A stretch of DNA of 64,000 nucleotides, taken from assembly GCA_027475525.1 (NCBI GenBank), contig JAMWFC010000111.1, positions 124,001 through 188,000 of the forward strand, read 5' to 3'. The notes under the pieces are model-generated. The model searched no databases, had not been told where the DNA came from, and worked only from the letters and a program-made list of their open reading frames with translations. Both the position numbers and the translations under genes were made by a program. Source of the stretch: Macrolepiota albuminosa (lineage: Eukaryota > Basidiomycota > Agaricomycetes > Agaricales > Agaricaceae). Positions 45,328 to 55,400 of this stretch are shown here, in pieces; the first letter of the stretch is position 1, and each line of letters begins with the position of its first letter.

Positions 45328-46657
45328 CTTCTTGCAACTCTCATTCTAGTCTTCTGTGCCTTGACATCAGGTAGCCACCCATCCCCCTGCTCTAGCTGGG
45401 CTCTGAGGCTTGCTACCTCCTTCTCCAGCACCTTCTGGGCCTAGTAGGACTCCTCTTTCTCAGCCTGCATATCCTTCTATGCCCTCTTCTCCTACTACAA
45501 CTCTGTGTAGGTCTCCTAGAGCCTTGTCAACAGGTGATGCTCACAGATTGCCACTTTTTCAGGTTGATTGTGGTGCATCATGGCAGCTCCAGCCCTGGAA
45601 GTTGGTCCAGACATCAGCCAGCCTGAGTTGGGTATGGGCCTTGGATCTCAGGACCCTGAGAGACCTATGACTGGAGACCCAGGGAACCTCTGCAGATGCT
45701 GGGCCAGGGGCTCCTCATTCAATGAGTCAGGGGACACTTGTCTTTTGCCCTTGTCCCATTGCAGTTCTCTTGGCTCCTCATCCAATAATAACAATAACAA
45801 CAACAATGACAATGATGTCTCCACAATGGACTTGCACTTGACAAGGGCACATTGATGTATGGACCCACCCCTCTCTTCTTCTGGACCCCCCAAGACCCTT
45901 CTCACCTTTGTCCATGTATCCTAGGCCCCTCTCAGCTGCTCCATTACCCACTCCTTGCCCCACCCCTGTTCCTGCACCATACACCTTGCTCTCCATGCCA
46001 GGCCCACAGAACAACACTTGTAATGGAAGCAGCAGGCCACACACATTGATGTATCTTGGTAGGCTCCTGCGACTGCCTCCTCAAACTCACATGACACCCC
46101 CCAGCAGGCACACATTATGCACTAGAGGATGTCAGCAAGACTTTGAACATGACCAGAAGGATACTCACCAGACCTGCAGCCTCACACCAGGACCATGCTG
46201 GAGGACCCCAATAATGCCCCTGCACCACTATAAACTGTTCTGGCATCACCTGCACCTGGGGAATGCATGGCACTGAAGGAATAGGCCATACTTGCCCCAT
46301 GCCCAGGGATGGCAGTTCAAGGCATGGGGCTGGAGAGTGGGAAGGAGATACCACTGAGGGCACCTGTGATAGCCTGGAGGCAGAAAATGGTCTGTCCATC
46401 ATGGTCTGGGACAACAACCTGGCCTCAGAGGGCTGTGGTAACAGATCTAGGGAATGGATTATGGACTCTGAAGAGGGCTGAGTGGTAAGCCTAGAATCAG
46501 AATCAGAATATTTATGGGCAAGCTCATTGATCTGCTAGCAGTTATGTTGGCAGTTGTACTTCACCTGGCATCTGTTGTACTCCTCCCAGGAGGCCATGGA
46601 ATCATCTCCAGCAGAGGGAGGGGTGGAGGAACAAAAAGGTGTAGCAGGGTGTGACAT
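45328..46657 (-). pseudogene. Antisense accessory gene, decayed copy 4
   Basis: An ATG at 46657 opens a frame like exon 1 of copy 1 (MSHPATP.., SMASWEEYNRC). An intron GTGAGT..CTCTAG near 46135 precedes CIMCACWGVSC, and 18 residues later CVACCFHYKCC, again C-x2-C-x6-C twice. Near 45430 a coiled-coil piece EKEVASLRAQLEQG remains. It directly abuts a polypurine tract and a family A LTR, on the opposite strand to that LTR's element, exactly as in copy 1. It is more diverged in sequence, so it may come from a related subfamily. Confidence 0.6.
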
Positions 46658-47387
46658 GATAAATGAGGAGAATAGCATTTTTTTTTCTTTTTCTAGCCCT
46701 CCTGTTGATAGCATCATGTCTTGGACTTTGACTTTGACTTCCATGAGGAAGATGCACAGCCACCACCACTTCAAAGGGTCTCAGCACTAGAGGGGAATGA
46801 TGTCACAACCAGCACCCTCACCCTCTGGCACATTGCTCAAATTCCAGCATCCCATCCTGCCACATATCCAATATCAGTGCCTGCCTTCAAACTCTGAACC
46901 CCTCTGAACCCTACTAAATGGCCCCAATATACAGCCCTACCCAGTTGATGGGCCTTAGCCAATTCTCCTGGCACCACACCCTACTCAGACTATATACCAC
47001 ACAGGACTCACAGCTGGACAATACACTGGACAGGACTGACTGCATGGAGTACAGCTCTGGAGCTCACCTGGGTGGCTTAGATCTTACCTGCTGTAGGTAT
47101 TTAGCTCATAGCCAGCAACTCATTACAGTAGTCTTGATATTGCTATAACTTCTGCCTCTACAGTGGCTCAAAAAACTGTCCCAATATTTCATACTTTTTG
47201 AAAGATAACATTGGCATGAAGGATGGGAAGTACTTAAAATCCTGATTAAATCACGTAAAATACTATGGCATAGTAGCTACAAAATGAATATAGGTTTCTG
47301 TAATCAAGATCAAAACTGATGGAGCAATAGCTAGTTTAAAATATTCACTCATTGGGACAGTTTTTTGAGCATCTCTAATTTTAGTAT

Positions 47388-48483
47388 CTAGTACTTTGTA
47401 TGTCCTCCATTTGCCTTGATAATTGCTTGAATCCTTCTAGGCATACTTTCTATTAGTCTTTGGCATACCTCTGGTGGTATTTCATCCCACTCCTTTGCAA
47501 CCCTCTCCCATAATTCATGCACACCATAAGGAGGTGTTTCATACTGCCTAAGTTGCTCTTTGAGGTACTCCCAGAGATGTTCAATAGGGTTGAGATCAGG
47601 GGATTGGGCTGGTCACCAAAGGACATTAAAGTTGTTGTCCTCAAACCACTTGTCAGCCCTCTTGGAGTTGTGTTTGGAGTCATTGTCCTGTTGAAAGTAG
47701 TGGGCACCCTCCTCCATCTCCAACTTCTCAAAGTTCTCCTTTGCTCCATCATCTAAAATTTCACAGTACTGCTCTGCATTCATGATCCCCACCACCTCTA
47801 CAAGCTTTTCTATCCCATTCCAACTCATACAGCCCCATACCATGAGATTATTCCCTCCTCCATGCTTCACAGTAGGTGTAGTTGTTTGGTCTGAAATGTC
47901 TTCTCCTTGTAGCTTCCACACATACTGCTTCCCCTCTGACCCAATCCTGTTAATCTTTGTCTCATCTGTCCACAACACCCTTTTCTAGTCCTCTATAGTC
48001 CAGTTCTGATGCTTCTGAGCCCATTTGAGCTGTAGTTGTCCATGTCTAGTTTTGAGCATAAGAACTTTTCTCTTAGTAGCAGACCAATACCCCTCCTCCT
48101 TCAACACATTCTGGACAGTCTGGGAAGAGACAGGGTTGTAAATGATGTTGTTGATAAAATTGGTGGCCTGAACAGCTGTATCAAGTCTCTCAGTTGAGAT
48201 TTGTCGAATAATAACCTGTTTATCACATGGAGTAAGCTTAGCAGGATGGCCTCCAGGATGGTTTTTCTTGTCCATCTCCAACTCTCTACCAATCCTCCCA
48301 GTAGTGGAGTAAGCTTAGCAGGATGGCCTCCAGGATGGTTTTTCTTGTCCATCTCCAACTCTCTACCAATCCTCCCAGTAGTAGACTTCCCTAGACCAGT
48401 TTGAGCCCCAATCTGACCAGAGAATACCCTTGAGCAAGAAGAGAAGCAACAGTAGAGTGTTGTGCAGAAGGAATAGGTTTCAT
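47388..48483 (-). pseudogene. Tc1-type DD34E transposase, inactivated
   Basis: The start MKPIPSAQHSTVASLLAQGY leads to a helix-turn-helix with TGLGKSTTGRIGRE and then GGHPAKLTP. The catalytic core has LWTDETKINRIGS (first Asp), YFQQDNDSKH (second Asp) and, 34 residues on, the Glu of SPDLNPIEHLWE. It ends at TAG 47388-47390. Two Trp-type codons are now stops (near 47997 and 47613), and a frame change lies in the helix-turn-helix. One more frame break is due to the 77-bp duplication at 48228-48382 and may be an artefact. All three catalytic residues remain. Confidence 0.85.
48228..48382. repeat. Exact 77-bp tandem duplication (probable assembly scar 7)
   Basis: 48229-48305 equals 48306-48382. 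It falls in the transposase helix-turn-helix coding region. Confidence 0.9.
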
Positions 48484-49221
48484 GATAGTGGTTGAAGGTC
48501 AAGATGTGGTTCAACCAGCTTGAACTACTCCCAAATATATCTAAACATAGTCACATGACTTTGTTTATATTCCCACATGCAACTTACTCTTTATTTCTGA
48601 GTAAAATAGGGATAAACCTGAAAAATTAGAGATGCTCAAAAAACTGTCCCAATGAGTGAATATTTTAAAATGGCTATTGCTCCATCAGTTTTGATTTTGA
48701 TTACATAAACTTAGATTCAATCTGTAGCTACGATGCCATAGTATTTTACATAATTTAATCAGGATTTTATGTATTTCCCATCCTTCATGCCAATGTCATC
48801 TTTCAAAAAGTATGAAACATTGGGACAGTTTTTTGAGCCACTGTATACTCATCTGTCTATCTTGTCTAAACTTGCTCAATCTATTTTCTTCTCTCCAAAG
48901 GTCTCCTAGCTCACTAAGTCTCACTTCAATCTTCTCTTTCATTTTCTGGTCTCAGTCTTCCTTCCTGACTTCCTCCTCATTGTCTCTCTGCCTCTCCTAG
49001 CTCCATTCTCCTTTGTTGCTTCCTGGACTTAGCCCAAGATCCTGCCCACTCACCTCTTCAAACTCTGGCACCCCATGTACACCCTAGAAAACTCTTGTGC
49101 CTTACTCAAAACTCTGGAGCTTGCCCACCACAACTTGGAAACACCTTGTAGACTTTGAGTCCACCTAGTAAGGACCTGCTTGCAATTGGAAGCCCCCATC
49201 ATCAGTGGAATCTGACACTAA

Positions 49222-49402
49222 CTCCTCTAACTATGCAGTTGCCTGGAGGACCTAGACAGTCCAGCCAATTGGCATTCAAAGGACCTCCTGATGAGGTCAG
49301 GCAGCCAACAGGTGCTGCAGGCACCTTGGAGCCACTGATTTGTCAGTGCAGGCTAGAGAATATATGCCTCAGAACTGGAATAATAGAACTAAATAGGCTG
49401 CA
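49222..49402 (+). pseudogene. Gypsy Z gag N-terminal fragment
   Basis: The frame MQLPGGPRQSSQLAFKGPP parallels the gag N-terminus of gypsy Z near 39900-39970 in the opposite orientation. Short, with no other Z parts attached. Confidence 0.5.
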
Positions 49403-49466
49403 ATAGACTCATTTTCTCTCAAGATGATGATATGACACTGTACCAGCAGTCAGGGACACACCATGC

Positions 49467-49830
49467 TATAAGGGCAACCTCTAGAGGCTGTGGCTCAGTC
49501 ACACAGCTGGCAGAGGGAGATCCAAAGTGTATTAGAGTATGTACTGACAATATCATAATAGCTACTCACCTGGCAGAGATAGACTTTTGAAGTCAGAAAG
49601 ACAAACTCCAGCTTATATAAACAGTCCAAAGTGGTGCTGAAGGGCCCACACTTGTCTGAATGATAGCTAAAGAACCAGAGCACCTCAAAGGTTGAGAATA
49701 GTACTAACAGATAGTGTTGAGAGAATAGTAACAGCAAAATAAGAGAATGATAGAAGAAATAAGGAAATAAATGAAAGGAGAATGAAGGAATAAAGAGTGA
49801 AAGAAGAAAGGAATGAGGAGTCCCCTGACA
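49467..49830. mobile_element. Solo LTR, family B, copy 2, inside the family C LTR
   Basis: It starts TATAAGGGC (TGTAAGGG in copy 1) and ends CCCCTGACA, flanked by CATGC (49462-49466 and 49831-49835). The G-to-A change at the second base suggests decay after insertion. Confidence 0.82.
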
Positions 49831-50016
49831 CATGCACCAGAAGTCAAAATAAACATTTAATTATGGGCTGAAAACTGTAAGCCTCCTGGTAGCAGTCTCA
49901 ATAAAAATATATATCCAAAACATTTCAATAAATACACAGAAAAGTACAGAACAATAGGCAGGGACCAGCTCAAACTATCAGCCCAACAATAGTCCAACCA
50001 CTGTAATGGGGAGGGG

Positions 50017-50170
50017 AAGCATGGGAGCTGGCAGAAGTGACAAAATGGGATCAAATTGTGGTGATCTGGATCAAAGATCAGATCTGACAATGAAAGCATG
50101 GGAGCTGGCAGAAGTGACAAAATGGGATCAAATTGTGGTGATCTGGATCAAAGATCAGATCTGACAATGA
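50017..50170. repeat. Exact 77-bp tandem duplication (probable assembly scar 8)
   Basis: 50017-50093 equals 50094-50170 exactly. The copy of the same LTR at 25460-26236 has the unit once. Confidence 0.9.
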
Positions 50171-50660
50171 CATGACTAAAAGGGGAAAGAAAAGAAGCAT
50201 GGAATGCAGGAAAGCACTAAAAGGGGAAAGAAGGATCTATGAATGGGATCATGCTAAATGGAGCTCAAGCAAATGAGGAAGTGGCAATCAGAGACATCCA
50301 GAAGAATGATGGAACAAGAAGTTCAATGGTAGAACTGGTGGCACCAAAACAGGCCTCCCAAAAGGGAAATGGGACTATCAAATGTTGGGGAGTTTACAAC
50401 AAAGAGTCATGTGTAGATAGTGGTCTGTGCACCAGAAAAACAGTATAAATAGCCCAAGTTTAGTAGAGAATAGACAGGCAATTGGGGAGTGAATTGCTTA
50501 GGCTGGAGTTTATTGAGAATCCTCTGCATTCTGGAAGATTAGGATTTGCAACTCAAAATATTAATAAATCAAGTTCATCATCAAGTCAGTGTGAATTGAA
50601 AGTCGTACTCTACACCAGCAAGCCCCAGAACTAATAGTAATACTTACATCAAGTACTACA

Positions 50661-51689
50661 ATGACAGAGGCATAGAGGAAATACCAGAAGAGGCTGTGAC
50701 TCTAGATGAAGAGACTGCAGAAAATTGCTTTCCATGTACTCCCACCATAGAAGAGGTCAAGGAGCCTGATGACCTCCCTAAGGAGGCCCTTGAGTTGTCT
50801 ACAGATGACAACATTGGAGCAGAGGATTAGCAGTTGAAAACTGCTTACACCATGCACTTGCAGGCATTCTGGGATTTGCACTCAGAGATGACAAAATTCA
50901 CCACCCAGGTGTGACTTGAGCATTATGCCTCAGTGCATATAGCAGCACTTAGTCAGCAAGGGCATGATGTGCTTACCATCTTCAGTACAAAATATACTGG
51001 TTTAATGGTGTGAGTTCTGTTATTAGAACTCCAGATGTATGTACAGTGTAAGGCTGCAAGGCAATTAATAGTATTGACCCCCTGGAGCCATGTCTAAGGA
51101 ATGTTCAGCACATCATAATCAAGACATAGAAGTTGAGCTAGTGGAGGCACTAGCATAGGTGCAGGAAGTGCCCAAGGCAAATCCAGTAAGTACTTTTCAT
51201 ACTCCAGCAGGATAAAAATAGCATGAAGAGCCTCACATGCATACCCAAGACTCTAGAATAGATAATCCATACCTGGATGGGCAAGCCAGCATGACTTTCA
51301 AAGTGGAAAGCAAGGCATCCATGATACTGTGCATGCCAATAGCTGAGTTGATGAGTGACTGTGTCTCATACCAACAAATGTGCAATAGCAATCTTAGGAC
51401 TAAGGGATATTCCCTTATAGACAATCAGAGCATTGTATTTAAAGGCACTAAGCCCATAGATGAGATGCAGGGCCAGGAAAATCAATTTTCTCCAGAACCA
51501 GAGTGGTGCAACAATTATGATTGAGGAGACTTCCTCAATCAAGATGATGCCATGAGATGTGATGTCCCTGGTTGATATCAGGACAAACATCCTAGATTAG
51601 CTACCCAAGTAGAAAGCAACTATGTCCTCAGTTGAGGAGGCTCAGGACATCTACCACAGAGTAGAGTACTCATAGATAGAGTTTAAAGA
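50661..51689 (+). other. Degenerate gag-like and unknown ORF fragments
   Basis: Near 50670-50830 a frame with EEIPEEAVTLDEETAEN and FPCTPTIEEV resembles the acidic gag segment of gypsy Z (39640-39780). At 51237-51524 there is an intact 95-codon frame (HTQDSRIDNPYLDGQA..) that I do not recognise. It is flanked by stops and transposon debris, so it is probably part of a decayed element. Confidence 0.35.
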
Positions 51690-51831
51690 ATAGAAGCACT
51701 AAAGTGAAAAAATGCAGGAAGAAATAAAGAAATAAATGAAGAAAGAAGGAAGAAATAAGGAGTCCTCTAACAGTCTGCCTAGTAAGAATTTGCTGGCTGC
51801 CAGAAGCTCCTGACATCAGTGAAACCTGACA
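51690..51831. repeat. Adjoining LTR end fragments: family B (51690-51772) and family A (51773-51831)
   Basis: The first piece ends GGAGTCCTCTAACA, matching the end of the family B LTR. The second ends GAAACCTGACA, matching the end of the family A LTR. This indicates a family B element or LTR inserted within a family A LTR. Confidence 0.55.
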
Positions 51832-52494
51832 TCTCTTTTACTATTATTTTTGATGCCAAATACTCCTCTTTCTTAGAAAGCTGTGGTGGCTGTTCAAATG
51901 GCAGCATAAAAGTCATTATTTCTATAACTATAAGAGTGAAGGAGCAAGTCCCAATATTGTTATTGAGTATCTGGCACTATATAAAGTCATCTTATATAAA
52001 GTCATCTTGTAATTTATTTGTCTGTTTAGACACATTCAAGATGTTCATAGCTTGATCTATAGCAGAGGCAGCTTAATACCACATATTCTCATATAGAATG
52101 GACTCTGACAGTGTTGCTGTTTATACTGCTATATTCTACTCTTGCTTTCACACTAAAAAAGGATAAACCTGACTGCCTAGCCACAGACATTACCCACTTT
52201 AACTGAAAGGCAATCAAGACTAGAATAGTAAAGAATTCATGAAGAAATTTTCTGCATAATAAAATAGACCTCTGAAGGCATTGAGAGTAGCAACTATATG
52301 CATTTCTTTTGAAGTAGTTCCTATTTTAATAGCTCAGTGACATATTGGATTATTGTAAGTAATAGAAAGGTCCACTTTGTAAACTGTTTTCTATTCTATT
52401 TTAATTACTATCAAGAGAGAACAAAAGGAGATTTTGTATCTACATGTTAAAGAACTAGTTCATGTGTATAATCAGATATGAGTTAAATCACATT
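51832..52494. other. Intergenic, AT-rich, no gene identified
   Basis: Probable 3' flank of the NLR gene. It contains a 16-bp tandem repeat near 51980-52010. No transposon motif recognised. Confidence 0.45.
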
Positions 52495-55400
52495 TCAGTA
52501 ACTACTTCTTTCCTGACCTTTCAATACTTTCTGTTGAAGATTCTCAGCTTCCTCCAGTTTTCCACCTTTTCTGAATGTTGCAGCAAGGTTATACATGGCT
52601 TGGATAGTGTCTGGATGACTGCTTCCAAATGCTTCTTTCCTGACTTTCAACACTTCTTGTTGAAGATTCTCAGCTTCTTCCAGTTTTCCACTTTGCCAAA
52701 ATGTTGCAGCAAGATCAGACATGGCTTGGATAGTGTCTGGATGACTGCTTCCAAATGCTTCTTTCCTGACTTTCAACACTTCATGATCAAGTTTTTCAGC
52801 TTCCTCCAGTTTTCCACTTCGCCAAAATGTTGCAGCAAGATCAGACATAGCTTCAATAGTGTCTGGATGACTGCTTCCAAATGCTTCTTTCCTGACTTTC
52901 AACACTTCTTGTTGAAGATTCTCAGCTTCTTCCAGTTTTCCACTTTGCCAAAATGTTGCAGCAAGATCAGACATGGCTTGGATAGTGTCTGGATGACTGC
53001 TTCCAAATGCTTCTTTCCTGACTTTCAACACTTCTTGTTGAAGATTCTCAGCTTCTTCCAGTTTTCCACTTCGCCAAAATGTTGCAGCAAGATTAGACAT
53101 AGCTTCAGTAGTATTTGGATGACTGCTTCCAAATGCTTCTTTCCTGACTTTCAATACTTCATGATCAAGCTTTTCAGCTTCCTCCAGTTTTCCACCTTTT
53201 CTGAATGTTGCAGCAAGATTAGACATGGCTTGGATAGTGTCTGGATGACTGCTTCCAAATGCTTCTTTTCTGACTTTCAACACTTCTTGTTGAAGATTCT
53301 CAGCTTCTTCCAGTTTTCCACTTTGCCAAAATGTTGCAGCAAGATCAGACATGGCTTGGATAGTGTCTGGATGACTGCTTCCAAATGCTTCTTTCCTGAC
53401 TTTCAACACTTCATGATCAAGTTTTTCAGCTTCCTCCAGTTTTCCACATGACTGCTTCCAAATGCTTCTTTCCTGACTTTCAACACTTCATGATCAAGTT
53501 TTTCAGCTTCCTCTAGTTTTCCACCTTGCCCAAATGTTGCAGCAAGGTTAGACATGGCTTGGATAGTGTCTGGATGACTGCTTCCAAATGCTTCTTTCCT
53601 GACTTTCAACACTTCATGATCAAGCTTTTCAGCTTCCTCCAGTTTTCCACCTTTTCTGAATGTTGCAGCAAGATTAGACATGGCTTGGATAGTGTCTGGA
53701 TGACTGCTTCCAAATGCTTCTTTTCTGACTTTCAACACTTCTTGTTGAAGATTCTCAGCTTCTTCCAGTTTTCCACTTTGCCAAAATGTTGCAGCAAGAT
53801 CAGACATGGCTTGGATAGTGTCTGGATGACTGCTTCCAAATGCTTCTTTTCTGACTTTCAACACTTCTTGTTGAAGATTCTCAGCTTCTTCCAGTTTTCC
53901 ACTTCGCCAAAATGTTGCAGCAAGATGAGACATGGCTTGAATAGTTTCTGGATGACTGCTTCCAAATGCTTCTTTCCTGACTTTCAACACTTCTTGTCCA
54001 AGATTCTTAGCTTCCTCTAGTTTTCCACCTTGCCCAAATGTTGCAGCAAGGTTAGACATGGCTTGGATAGTGTCTGGATGACTGCTTCCAAATGCTTCTT
54101 TCCTGACTTTCAACACTTCATGATCAAGCTTTTCAGCTTCCTCCAGTTTTCCACCTTTTCTGAATGTTACAGCAAGATTAGACATGGCTTGGATAGTGTC
54201 TGGATGACTGCTTCCAAATGCTTCTTTCCTGACTTTCAACACTTCTTGTTGAAGATTCTCAGCTTCTTCCAGTTTTCCACTTCGCCAAAATGTTGCAGCA
54301 AGATTAGACATAGCTTCAGTAGTATTTGGATGACTGCTTCCAAATGCTTCTTTCCTGACTTTCAACACTTCTTGTCCAAGATTCTTAGCTTCCTCTAGTT
54401 TTCCACCTTGCCCAAATGTTGCAGCAAGGTTAGACATGGCTTGGATAGTGTCTGGATGACTGCTTCCAAATGCTTCTTTCCTGACTTTCAACACTTCTTG
54501 TTGAAGATTCTCAGCTTCTTCCAGTTTTCCACTTTGCCAAAATGTTGCAGCAAGATCAGACATGGCTTGGATAGTGTCTGGATGACTGCTTCCAAATGCT
54601 TCTTTCCTGACTTTCAACACTTCATGATCAAGTTTTTCAGCTTCCTCCAGTTTTCCACCTTTTCTGAATGTTGCAGCAAGATTAGACATGGCTTGGATAG
54701 TGTCTGGATGACTGCTTCCAAATGCTTCTTTTCTGACTTTCAACACTTCTTGTTGAAGATTCTCAGCTTCTTCCAGTTTTCCACTTTGCCAAAATGTTGC
54801 AGCAAGATCAGACATGGCTTGGATAGTGTCTGGATGACTGCTTCCAAATGCTTCTTTCCTGACTTTCAACACTTCATGATCAAGTTTTTCAGCTTCCTCC
54901 AGTTTTCCACCTTTTCTGAATGTTGCAGCAAGATTAGACATGGCTTGGATAGTGTCTGGATGACTGCTTCCAAATGCTTCTTTTCTGACTTTCAACACTT
55001 CTTGTTGAAGATTCTCAGCTTCTTCCAGTTTTCCACTTTGCCAAAATGTTGCAGCAAGATCCTGACTTTCAACACTTCTTGTTGAAGATTCTCAGCTTCT
55101 TCCAGTTTTCCACTTTGCCAAAATGTTGCAGCAAGATGAGACATGGCTTGGATAGTTTCTGGATGACTGCTTCCAAATGCTTCTTTCCTGACTTTCAACA
55201 CTTCTTGTCCAAGATTCTTAGCTTCCTCTAGTTTTCCACCTTGCCCAAATGTTGCAGCAAGGTTAGACATGGCTTGGATAGTGTCTGGATGACTGCTTCC
55301 AAATGCTTCTTTCCTGACTTTCAACACTTCATGATCAAGCTTTTCAGCTTCCTCCAGTTTTCCACCTTTTCTGAATGTTACAGCAAGATTAGACATGGCT

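Larger units (their letters stand above)
47161..48843 (-). mobile_element. Tc1/mariner-type transposon with long palindromic terminal repeats
   Basis: The ends are CAGTGGCTCAAAAAACTGTC and its complement, flanked by TA (47159-47160 and 48844-48845). Each terminal repeat is roughly 210 bp and itself begins and ends with an inverted copy of the CAAAAAACTGTCCCAAT word (inner copies near 47351-47374 and 48632-48655). It encodes a DD34E transposase on the minus strand. It sits inside a family A LTR. Confidence 0.9.
46801..49217 (+). repeat. Family A-type LTR (copy 4b) split by a Tc1 transposon
   Basis: It starts TGTCACAACC after a purine tract, keeps the start motif near 47130, is interrupted at the TA of 47159-47160, resumes at 48846 and ends AATCTGACA at 49217. 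The two halves together are about 730 bp, close to the family length. Confidence 0.72.
49428..50660 (+). mobile_element. Solo LTR, family C, copy 3, with a nested solo LTR
   Basis: It starts TGATATGACA and ends AAGTACTACA, flanked by ATGA (49424-49427 and 50661-50664). After removal of the nested family B LTR (49467-49830 plus its duplication) and one copy of the 77-bp duplication at 50017-50170, its length is close to that of copy 2. TATAAATA lies at 50444-50451. Confidence 0.82.
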
